Source: Caballeronia sordidicola
GTDB lineage: Bacteria > Pseudomonadota > Gammaproteobacteria > Burkholderiales > Burkholderiaceae
Assembly: GCF_002220365.1 (NCBI RefSeq)
Contig: NZ_MTHB01000084.1
Span: 1 to 42,245, forward strand
Reading direction: 5' to 3'
DNA: 42,245 bases
The first letter of the stretch is position 1; each line of letters begins with the position of its first letter. The notes under the pieces were generated by a model. It made no database searches and was not told the origin of the DNA. It saw nothing but the letters and a program-made list of their open reading frames with translations. The translations under genes were made by a program, and so were the position numbers. Positions 17,631-25,400 of the stretch are shown here, piece after piece.

Positions 17631-18821
17631 CTAACTGGATGTGGCCGGTGTCGATTTCGTCGGCCGTGCGGCCGGCGCGTCCGGTCTTGCGGCTTTGTCT
17701 CCTTTGTCTTCTTTTTTGCTCGCGGAAGCTTTGTTCTCGCCCGCATGCGTGAGAACCGTCTTGGCGAGGATTTCGTCGCTCCAGTCGATTTCGATCACGT
17801 TGTCTTTCATGATCAACGCAAGGAGGTTGTACTGATTCTTCGCATACAGTTCACTCGCGTCCTCACCGAGCATTGAAGGTACGTTGAGCGGAGCAACAAT
17901 CGTCACCCCTCCCAATTTCACCGTCTCGCCGGGGCGCGTGTCTTCGCAATTACCGCCGCCCTCAGCTGACAGGTCCACAATCACAGCGCCGGCCTTCATG
18001 CCAGCAACCTGCTCGTGGCTGATCAGCTTGGGCGAAGCCTTACCCGGAATCGCGGCCGTTGTGATGATCAGGTCGGCTGCCTGAATATGTTTCGTCAGTA
18101 CCGCACCGACCTTGGTCTTTTCCTCTGCACTTAGCTCGCGGGCATAGCCACCTTTTCCGCGCGCATCGACGCCGGTGTTCACGAACGTGGCGCCTAATGA
18201 CAGTGCCTGCTCTTCGGTTTCGGGGCGCACGTCGTAGCCTTCGACGATCGCACCTAGCCGGTGAGCCGTGGCGATGGCTTCGAGTCCCGCCACGCCCATT
18301 CCCATCACGAGTACATGGGCCGGCCCGAGAGAGCCCGCCGCACTCGTGATCTTCGGCAGCACGCGCGCCAGATGTGTGGAGCCAAGCTGTACCGCGTAGT
18401 ATCCGGCGAGTGCCGCCTGGCTTGAGAGCGCGTCCATTGCTTGCGCGCGGGTAATGCGCGGCACTCGCTCCATCGCGAAGCAGGTGATCTTTTTCTCGAT
18501 CAAACGCTTCACCAGTGCGGGCTCGTTGTGCGCATAGATGAAGGAAACCAGGATCGAGCCCTCCTTCATCGCATTGATCACCTCGAGCGCGGGTGGTTGA
18601 ACAGCAAGTACGACGTCGGCATCCCTGACCAATGCGTTCCGGTCAGCCATGAAGACCACGTTCTCGAAGGCCGCATCGACCAGGTCGATGGCCGCCCCTG
18701 CGCCAGTTTGCATGTGCAGTTTCGCACCCAGCTTGATCAGTTTAGGAATGATGGCGGGCACGAGCGCCACCCGGCGCTCGTGTGCCTGTGTTTCCTTTAG
18801 CACGGCAACGTTGATGTACAT
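17631..18821 (-). CDS. pntAA: NAD(P) transhydrogenase alpha subunit, NAD-binding part
   Basis: Cytosolic NAD(H)-binding domain I of the proton-translocating transhydrogenase; 396 residues. Begins MYINVAVLKETQAHERRVALVP (alanine dehydrogenase/PNT N-terminal domain); VMGMGVAGLEAIATAHRLGA is the Rossmann motif and YDVRPETEEQ and ARELSAEEK form the mobile-loop region. It lacks the membrane helices, which are on the separate pntAB, as in Rhodospirillum. The last 40 residues are a lysine/alanine/proline-rich tail (SASKKEDKGDKAARPDAP) not typical of the domain. 27 nt separate it from the aldehyde dehydrogenase upstream. Confidence 0.95.
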   Translation of the reverse strand: MYINVAVLKETQAHERRVALVPAIIPKLIKLGAKLHMQTGAGAAIDLVDAAFENVVFMADRNALVRDADVVLAVQPPALEVINAMKEGSILVSFIYAHNEPALVKRLIEKKITCFAMERVPRITRAQAMDALSSQAALAGYYAVQLGSTHLARVLPKITSAAGSLGPAHVLVMGMGVAGLEAIATAHRLGAIVEGYDVRPETEEQALSLGATFVNTGVDARGKGGYARELSAEEKTKVGAVLTKHIQAADLIITTAAIPGKASPKLISHEQVAGMKAGAVIVDLSAEGGGNCEDTRPGETVKLGGVTIVAPLNVPSMLGEDASELYAKNQYNLLALIMKDNVIEIDWSDEILAKTVLTHAGENKASASKKEDKGDKAARPDAPAARPTKSTPATSS

Positions 18822-18848
18822 GTCGGAGTTTCCCGTGGCGAGTCGTGG

Positions 18849-20231
18849 TCAGGCCGGAGCGTTCAGATCAGCGGTGCGAACCAGCTTCTTATTGACGAAC
18901 TCCTGAATCCCCATGTTGCCAAGCTCACGCCCGTAGCCGGAATACTTGATGCCTCCGAACGGCAGTTCGGCGTCGGACCAGTCAATGTTGTTGATGAACA
19001 TCATCCCGGTGTCGACCTGGCTGGCCACACGCTTGCCACGCGCCTCATCCTTGGTGAAGACGGAGCCACCCAGTCCGAAGTCGGAGTCGTTCGCAAGAGC
19101 GATCGCCGCAGCCTCGTCCTTGACGCGGAAGAACGAGACGACCGGGCCGAAGAACTCATCACGAAATGCCGGGTTGTCAGGCTTGATATCCGTGAGAATC
19201 GTCGTTTCCATGAACGAGCCGGGCCTGTCGATACGCTTGCCGCCCATCACCAGTTTCGCGCCGCTGGCCACCGCCTCGTCGACTTGCTTGAGCAGTTGTA
19301 CCAGCGCTGCCTCGGTCGATAAGGGACCGTGCGTGGTCTTCTCGTCCATCGGGTCGCCCGGCGTCAGGGCCGAGAGAGCGACCTTGAACTTCTCGAGGAA
19401 CTTGTCGGCGATGGAATCGAGAACAATGAATCGCTTCGCGGCGCAACAGGTTTGGCCGGCGTTGTACATCCGCCCCCATACTGCCCACGGAATGGTCTTC
19501 TCAAGGTCAGCGTCGTCAAGCACGATAAACGCGTCGCTGCCGCCAAGCTCCATCGACGTCTTCTTGAGGTTCTGTCCGGCTTGGGCCGCAATACTCTTGC
19601 CTGCCGCGACACTGCCTGTCAACGCCACACCCTTGATCCGCGGATCGTCGATAATTTTCTCGGACTGTTCATGCGAGATCAGCAGGTTGGTGTAAGCGCC
19701 TTTAGGTGCGCCTGCATCGATCCAGAGCTTTTCGAACGCAATGGCGCATTGCGGCACACAGCCCGCGTGCTTGACCACCAGCGTGTTGCCCGCCATCAGT
19801 TGCGGTCCGGCGACACGCGCAAGCTGATAGAACGGAAAGTTCCACGGCTCCACGCAAAAGAGCACACCAAACGGACTGCTTTCCATGTGGGCTGCGCCGA
19901 CTTTAGGATGTAGTTTGGTTGGTGCCAGGAACTTTTCAGCATGCTCGGCGTAGTAAGCCAGGATGTCGGCGCTGAACTTCACCTCACCACGCGCCTCATC
20001 AATTCGTTTGCCCATCTCCAGCGTCGCGAGCTTTGCAAAATCATCAACGTGGGTGCGCATCAGCGCCGCGGCCTTCCCTACAATCACAGCACGCTCCGCG
20101 TAGGTGGTGTGCTTCCAGGTCTGGAAGCATGATTCGGCGGCAGCGAGCGACTGTTCCAGCTGTGAGTTGTTCAGTTGATCAAAGTTCTTCAGGACTTCAC
20201 CGTTGCTGGGATTAACGCTTTGGTAGGCCAT
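18849..20231 (-). CDS. NAD(P)-dependent aldehyde dehydrogenase (succinate-semialdehyde type)
   Basis: 460-residue aldehyde dehydrogenase oxidising an aldehyde to its acid. Catalytic residues: Glu in SMELGGSDAFIV and Cys in NAGQTCCAAKRF; oxyanion Asn in EPWNFPFYQ; cofactor motif TGSVAAGKSIA. C-terminal motif ELPFGGIKYSGYGRELG. The sequence style (MAYQSVNPSNGEVLKNF) is that of the short GabD/Sad-like family often annotated as succinate-semialdehyde dehydrogenase; substrate cannot be decided. First gene of the operon down to 12135. The leader is 240 nt from the regulatory element and contains an AT-rich inverted repeat next to a possible -10. Confidence 0.92.
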   Translation of the reverse strand: MAYQSVNPSNGEVLKNFDQLNNSQLEQSLAAAESCFQTWKHTTYAERAVIVGKAAALMRTHVDDFAKLATLEMGKRIDEARGEVKFSADILAYYAEHAEKFLAPTKLHPKVGAAHMESSPFGVLFCVEPWNFPFYQLARVAGPQLMAGNTLVVKHAGCVPQCAIAFEKLWIDAGAPKGAYTNLLISHEQSEKIIDDPRIKGVALTGSVAAGKSIAAQAGQNLKKTSMELGGSDAFIVLDDADLEKTIPWAVWGRMYNAGQTCCAAKRFIVLDSIADKFLEKFKVALSALTPGDPMDEKTTHGPLSTEAALVQLLKQVDEAVASGAKLVMGGKRIDRPGSFMETTILTDIKPDNPAFRDEFFGPVVSFFRVKDEAAAIALANDSDFGLGGSVFTKDEARGKRVASQVDTGMMFINNIDWSDAELPFGGIKYSGYGRELGNMGIQEFVNKKLVRTADLNAPA

Positions 20232-20306
20232 TGTCTTGCTCTCTTCAGGTAGAAGTGTTCTGGAGGTCAGGGAGATGACATCAAGTGTGTTTAAGCAATT
20301 TTTATA

Positions 20307-20320
20307 ATTACGTCCGTAAT
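20307..20320. promoter_or_regulatory. inverted repeat ATTACG-TC-CGTAAT
   Basis: Perfect 6-bp arms with a 2-bp spacer in an AT-rich island 75 nt upstream of the aldehyde dehydrogenase start. It overlaps the place where a -35/-10 would lie, so it could be a repressor operator. Regulator unknown. Confidence 0.45.
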
Positions 20321-20471
20321 ACTAATTATTAGCTATTGAGACGTTAAATTTGGGCTTAGTGAAGCCACGCTACGAATGGCGTGGCCGCCGCACCCGCTTC
20401 AAGAAAGCGGCATCTTTCGACGCCGACCTTTGAATTGATGCTCAATCATAGGCTGTGTCGACACCGAAACC

Positions 20472-20489
20472 AGCCTCGGAAACTACTCA
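20472..20489 (-). promoter_or_regulatory. repeated regulatory element, copy 3 (aldehyde dehydrogenase-pnt-adh operon)
   Basis: Minus strand reads TGAGTAGTTTCCGAGGCT, exact consensus preceded by C. The gap to the start codon (20231) is 240 nt, longer than for most copies, so the true promoter may lie well upstream or the leader may be long. Confidence 0.72.
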
Positions 20490-20596
20490 GTACATATGCG
20501 GGCTTACCGGCAATGCGCAACGACGTGAATTTGGGCACGGCAGCGTACCATTTAAGCCGTAGAGCTTATTCAAAAAAAGCGCCCATCCTTGCTAGC

Positions 20597-20878
20597 TCAG
20601 CTGTGCGCGAAAGAGTCACCTAATATTTCGTCTCGTTCGGCGGAATCCGATAATAAAAAGTCTCGTCGAGCCTCCTCAATCACCCGTCTCACGTAGGTAT
20701 CTTGAGGGTCGTAATCCTCTTTCTTCATATCCCAGTTCCGCGCCTCAGCATCGAGCGAATGGGCTGTTGGCAACGAGACGAAAATCTGCGAACCATCGCG
20801 GGGCGCGGGAGCCCCTTGAATCAAGCGTCTAAGCACTTCCTCGCGAATTTGTTCGGCAGTAAAAACTTGCTTTGACAT
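20597..20878 (-). CDS. small DUF2934-like protein
   Basis: 93 residues starting MSKQVFTAEQIREEVLRRL behind GGGAG. The body is acidic and helical (AEARNWDMKKEDYDPQDTYVRRVIEEARRDFLL), with the short A-x-x-W pattern near the middle that is seen in DUF2934 proteins; that assignment is tentative and no biochemical role is known to me. It lies 43 nt after the hemerythrin-like gene on the same strand, so the two likely share the promoter and the element at 21814-21831. Start chosen on the ribosome binding site; the frame is open upstream into the hemerythrin gene. Confidence 0.75.
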   Translation of the reverse strand: MSKQVFTAEQIREEVLRRLIQGAPAPRDGSQIFVSLPTAHSLDAEARNWDMKKEDYDPQDTYVRRVIEEARRDFLLSDSAERDEILGDSFAHS

Positions 20879-20921
20879 GACAGTCTCCCGAGATTTACGC
20901 GTTGAGTAAGACGGAGGCGAT

Positions 20922-21521
20922 TCAAGCATTGCGCCGGGAACCCCGTCCAGAAGCGGGATCAGCGTGCACGTTCGTCGCTTCCTCTGTAATGACCCGATAC
21001 AGTTGAGAAAATTGTTCGTCCACCTCGCCATCAAAAAGCGGGTCCGCCCGCCCCTGCAGGCCAATGTCTTTGATCGCGTGCCAGTCTTCTTCGTCGAGGC
21101 TCTTTCTGGCTGCCGGGAACAACGTCAACTCCTCGATGGCCATGTTGTGCCGGAGTCGCTCGGCATAGAGCCCGACCCGAACGTCGACGAGCTCCTGCGA
21201 CATGTTCTCTCCTCGGGTTGCCGCCTCCAAATCCCTCAGCAAATCGAGTCCATCCCGGATCAACTTCGTATGTTGTGCCTCGATCTCGTGCCCGAACTCG
21301 ACCGGGAGCGCCTTCTTTGCCAGCAGCCTCTCGACCATACGATCCTCCAGCACGTGATGGGTCACGTCGGGAAAGCGCGTCAGATAACAAAGCGCATCGA
21401 CAAGTAGTCCGATATTTGGCGCAGTTGCATCAGTCCGGAGATTTGATTGGTCGTTGAGCAGGCGCACCACTCGGGTGAGCCTCGAATGTTCCGTAATCAG
21501 CCTTTCAATAACTTTGGACAT
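20922..21521 (-). CDS. hemerythrin-like HHE domain protein
   Basis: 199-residue cytosolic four-helix protein of the hemerythrin HHE family, which binds a di-iron centre able to sense or store O2 or NO, or to handle iron stress. Expected ligands are spaced along the helices: EHSRL (about residue 11), THHVLEDRM (about 54), EIEAQHTKLI (about 77) and RHNMAIEELTLFP (about 123). The start at 21521 (MSKVIERLITEHSRL) is chosen because the first HHE helix begins there; the ribosome binding site is weak. First of two genes downstream of a regulatory element copy. Its role as an oxygen/NO sensor is inference. Confidence 0.85.
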   Translation of the reverse strand: MSKVIERLITEHSRLTRVVRLLNDQSNLRTDATAPNIGLLVDALCYLTRFPDVTHHVLEDRMVERLLAKKALPVEFGHEIEAQHTKLIRDGLDLLRDLEAATRGENMSQELVDVRVGLYAERLRHNMAIEELTLFPAARKSLDEEDWHAIKDIGLQGRADPLFDGEVDEQFSQLYRVITEEATNVHADPASGRGSRRNA

Positions 21522-21813
21522 GGCGCGCCATCCCCTATTTCTTCGTTCTTTGTCTTGATACGACAATGGAAGCTTCGCCCGCACTTGGCCAACGAATCCT
21601 AGCAACAAGTTGGATAGTTTTCATCGGACGGGTACGCCCCCTCACGTTACGCATCGGCTAGGGCACCAGGTATCGGTCTTGGTTAAACGGTCGACCGAGA
21701 CATCGTCTGTGTTGCCGTAAGCGTTGCACTCGCTCGGAGCCGCAGCATGAATACGAGCTCATAAACGTCTGTGTACTCGCCCTCACAATAGCGCCGAATG
21801 CGCAACAAAAGGT

Positions 21814-21831
21814 AGACTCGGAAACTACTCA
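21814..21831 (-). promoter_or_regulatory. repeated regulatory element, copy 4 (hemerythrin)
   Basis: Minus strand reads TGAGTAGTTTCCGAGTCT, exact consensus preceded by C. It faces hemerythrin but with 292 nt to the start codon, the longest gap among copies with a clear target. Confidence 0.68.
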
Positions 21832-22057
21832 GACCGACGTCCCACGACACTCTTGGATGAACAGTTTTCGGCCTGCGTAAGACGGTACAGCACCGTGATT
21901 CACAGCTTTTCCAGCACCAACGGCACCAGCGATTCCCCGGCTCGGGGCCTGCCACATAAGCGCAGGTTTAATTGCTGGATCTTTGCAAGACCAGCGGATG
22001 ATCTGGCCGTCTCCGGTTGCGAGGTCGTTTGATTTCGCCACGTTGGATTCGGCAAAC

Positions 22058-22075
22058 TAAGTAGTTTCCGATCCT
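22058..22075 (+). promoter_or_regulatory. repeated regulatory element, copy 5 (41-aa membrane protein)
   Basis: Plus strand reads TAAGTAGTTTCCGATCCT, one mismatch (A for G at position 2), preceded by C. 130 nt separate it from ATG 22206. A good -10 (22179-22184) puts the element at about -133 to -116 from the predicted start of transcription. Confidence 0.72.
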
Positions 22076-22178
22076 GCCCAAGCAATTTTTTGGGGATTAC
22101 ATTGATCAGATAGGACCGCGATGGTTTCATCGTTTGGTCGCGGGAGGTGCTGTTCTGCACAGTGCAAACGCGTCAACC

Positions 22179-22184
22179 TATAAT
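22179..22184 (+). promoter_or_regulatory. -10 box TATAAT of the 41-aa membrane protein gene
   Basis: Perfect TATAAT, 21 nt before ATG 22206, predicting transcription from about 22191. No clear -35 at 17 bp, which fits a promoter needing an activator. Confidence 0.5.
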
Positions 22185-22205
22185 CACAAAACAAGGAGTA
22201 CAACC

Positions 22206-22331
22206 ATGGCACTACCAATCTGGGGCATCTTGGGTGGTATGACAGCATTATTCTTCTCGGCTCTCTTTTTGCGTGGGCACGAAATGCTCGAACCTCGCAG
22301 AGCGGTGTCCAAGCGTAACGGCACAAAATAA
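22206..22331 (+). CDS. 41-residue single-helix membrane protein
   Basis: Starts MALPIWGILGGMTALFFSAL; one hydrophobic helix (about residues 3-22) followed by a polar, basic tail ending NGTK. AAGGAG lies 8 nt before the ATG, and a -10 box plus the regulatory element lie upstream, so expression is well supported by signals although the protein is very short. The predicted orientation is N-out/C-in by the positive-inside rule. I do not recognise it; small proteins of this kind often associate with larger membrane complexes such as oxidases or transporters. It faces the end of the giant kinase gene. Confidence 0.7.
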   Translation: MALPIWGILGGMTALFFSALFLRGHEMLEPRRAVSKRNGTK

Positions 22332-22377
22332 GACCGGGGATTCTCCGCGGGCCTCCTTTGTCAATGTGACTCGATGT

Positions 22378-22404
22378 GCTCAACCGTTCGGGAAACGGCT
22401 GAGC
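22378..22404. terminator. hairpin between convergent genes
   Basis: A stem made of GCTCA/TGAGC outside and CCGTT/AACGG inside, separated by one mismatched pair, around a 5-nt loop. It lies 46 nt after the 41-aa gene and 67 nt beyond the kinase stop, so could serve both strands. No T-run. Confidence 0.45.
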
Positions 22405-22471
22405 AATGCCGCGCAGCCTGAGAGAGCGTCGTCTCTACCAACCTCTCGGCTATCTGCGACGCAGACCCCTA

Positions 22472-25400
22472 CTAACTACTGGAAGACGGGTCGTCGACAC
22501 TATTGGCATGCACCAACTGTGCCGCAAGTGCGAGGCGGGTCAAAGCCGGCAGAGACCTCGAGCCGGTTTTCTTCATGATCAACGCCCGGTGATTCTCGAC
22601 CGTACGCTGGCTGATGCCAAGGTCCGCTGCGATGATTTTGCTAGGGCATCCCGCAAGCACGAGATCCATTATCTGGTGTTGTCTCGGTGTCAGGCCCGAG
22701 ATGTGACTGGCCGCAGCTTCTCGCCAAGCAAAGAGCTTTTGCGAATTCGGTGACTGTTCAAACGCACGCCCCACGCTTTCGAGTAACTCGGTCGTGCCGA
22801 TCGGTTTTTCAATGAAGTCTGAAGCGCCTTCCTTCATGGCCTGCACCGCCACTCGTACGTCGCTGTTTCCCGTGATCATGATTGCAGGTAACCGGTCTCC
22901 CCGGTCGTGCAAGAGCTTGAGGAGGTCGACGCCTTTCATACCGGGCAAATAGGCATCCACAAGCAGGCATGCCTCTCGCCCCGGCTTGTAGGCTTCCAGG
23001 AACGCCTCACAGGACTCGTAATCTTCGACGGTGCGGTTGTCGTCTTCAAGGACCTGCCGAATTTCCGTGCGGACGTATTGGTCGTCATCCACTATGTACA
23101 CGATGGCCGACGTTTGTCCCGCTGGCCGCGTAGCGGGCGGTAAAGCCTGCTGCGGAACTGAATGGCGCGAAGTATCCATGAGGCCTTCGATCGCCTTGAT
23201 GAGATCACCCACTTTCACCGGCTTGTTAAGGTGAAGGCATTTCCCCTGGGCAATGTCGCGCAGCGTCTCCAGCGATATGTCACCCGTCAAGATGATTGCC
23301 GGGATCTCCCATCGGGCGATCTTGCGAACGCCGGCGACAATCTGAAGCCCATTCATGCCGCCGGGCAGGTTGTAGTCCGCCAGAATGAGGTTGGGTTGCA
23401 TGGCGTGCTGTAGCACGAGTTCCAACCCCTCTACACCGTCCGATGCCGTCCCTGCGTTATAACCCTGCGCCTTGAGTATCGATCCAATCAAGTCTCGCAC
23501 CTCAGGGTCGTCCTCGATAACGAGTATTGAGCCGTGGTGTGCGTTCGGCTCGGGTATTGAAACTTCGCCGATACACGCATCATCGTCCTTCGTCGGTCCA
23601 CTCGCTTCGACCGGTGCAAGCGCGACTTCGATCGAGAAAACGGAGCCCTTGCCAGGCTGAGAGCGCACCGTGATTCGATCGCCCAGGAGATCGGCCAGAC
23701 GATTTGCTATAGACAGGCCAAGACCCAAGCCCCGGCTACGTTCACGCGCTGCATTGTCCAACTGATGGTACTCGTCGAATATTGCCTTTAGCTCATCATT
23801 CGGAATGCCAATACCTGTGTCCCAGATTTCGATGCGAAGTCTATCGCCTCTGCGGCGGCAACCTAACAACACGTGCCCCCGCTTGGTGTACTTGAAGGCG
23901 TTGGACAGCAGGTTGCGGATCACCTGCATCAGCAAATGCGGATCGCTTTTAATCAAGAGACTGCAGGGGGCAACACGGAAGGTGAGGTTAGACGGGAGCG
24001 CGCGGTCGTTGAACTCATCCTTCATTTGATCAAGAAGCTCGCCAATCGGAAAACTAACCAGCTCCGCATGAACAGTTCCGGCTTCGATCTGGTTGATGTC
24101 CAGCAACGCGTTCAACATGCCGGACATTGAGCTCAGTATATGCTCGAGACGCTCGACCATCTTCTTGGCGACGTCGCCTTCCACTGCGTTCGCGAGTGAA
24201 CCTTGGAGGAGGACAAGCGCTTGCAGCGGCTGGCGCAGGTCGTGACTCGCCGCAGCCAGGAATCGCGACTTGGCGTTATTGGCCTGATCTGCAAGCTGTT
24301 TGGCCTCCCTTAATGAATTCTTTACCAACTTACGTTCGGTAATGTCCGCAAACGTAATGACAACGCCCTCCACCCGGTTATCGTCCGTTCTATACGGCAA
24401 GATCCGACGAATAAACCAGATGCCTGTTTGCGTCTGTATCTCACGTTCGGACGGGACAGATGTCGCCAGTACGGTGCGCGTGTCGGCAATAAGATCATCA
24501 TCTGCGGCCAACGAACTGAGATCCCGCAACGGCCGGCCTATGTCGCCCGGGAGAACATTGAACAGCGATCTCGTCGCCGGGGTGAAAAAGCGGATATTGA
24601 GCTGCATATCCAGGAAAAGCGTGGCTACCTCGGTGCTATACAAGACATTCTGAAGATCGTTAGAGGTCGTGCGTTGCCGCTCCAGCGTCTCTTGTAGCTG
24701 GCTGTTGAGCGCCGTCAGCTCCTCGTTCAACGCTTGCAATTCCTCTTTCGATGTCAGCAGCTCCTCGTTGGTCGATTGGTATTCTTCGTTAACCGACAAC
24801 GCCTCCTCGTTGACCACCTTATCGTCTTCAGTGATTATCTCGAGGCTTCGAATTGCACTCGCGAGCTCCGCTTTCGTCGCCTCGAGCTCGCTCTCAAGTT
24901 CTGCAACCCGAGGCATGTCCTCCGGCGTGCCGGTAATGACCTTCCTGTTCTGATGGTCGTGATGCGGGTCGTCGACAAAGGAAACCAGGAACATCTCCTC
25001 GCCATCGTTCGAGACAGGCTGGACGTCCAGCTTGAAACCCACCACGTTGCCGTTTTGCTGCGTCGTGCCCCCCACCACCACGACCCGCGCATTTCCCTGC
25101 CTCGCACGCTGGATGGCAAGCCTGAGCCTGCTGCGCACCTCATGCGCGGCCATTGCCAGGATGTCCTGAGTGGGAGGGCCCGAGGCGACATGCAGATACC
25201 GGTCGGTGGGTCCGACGGAATAAATGCACTCGTGATCGCGGCTGATCAGGACGGTGGCCGGCGCATGCGACTGTATGACCAGCCGCCTGCACAGCTCCGC
25301 CATGGCGGACTGCCGGGAGACGGCGCGTCCCCGCTCATGCTGGGACGCAATACGGACTGCGTTGGTCGAGTTCATCGAAAAGCCGACGTCGTGCGACCTG

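Larger units (their letters stand above)
20232..20596. other. promoter region of the aldehyde dehydrogenase operon
   Basis: 365-nt gap without a supported gene. It holds the regulatory element (20472-20489), an AT-rich island near 20295-20340 with the inverted repeat at 20307-20320, and a possible minus-strand -10 (TTATAA near 20300-20306). Confidence 0.6.
21522..22205. other. divergent regulatory region, no gene seen
   Basis: 684 nt between hemerythrin (minus) and the 41-aa membrane protein (plus). It carries two regulatory element copies facing away from each other, 226 nt apart. Minus-strand frames of 21 and 34 codons exist between the left copy and hemerythrin but have no good ribosome binding site. 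Confidence 0.6.

Noticed and set aside
18946..19695. 249-codon plus-strand frame
   Set aside because: Antisense to the aldehyde dehydrogenase; serine/alanine-rich shadow frame.
21522..21800. Minus-strand frames of 21 and 34 codons between element copy 4 and hemerythrin
   Set aside because: No clear ribosome binding sites and no hydrophobic or conserved pattern.
22081..22120. TTGATCAGATAGG as an FNR box before the 41-aa gene
   Set aside because: The right half ATCAA is missing.
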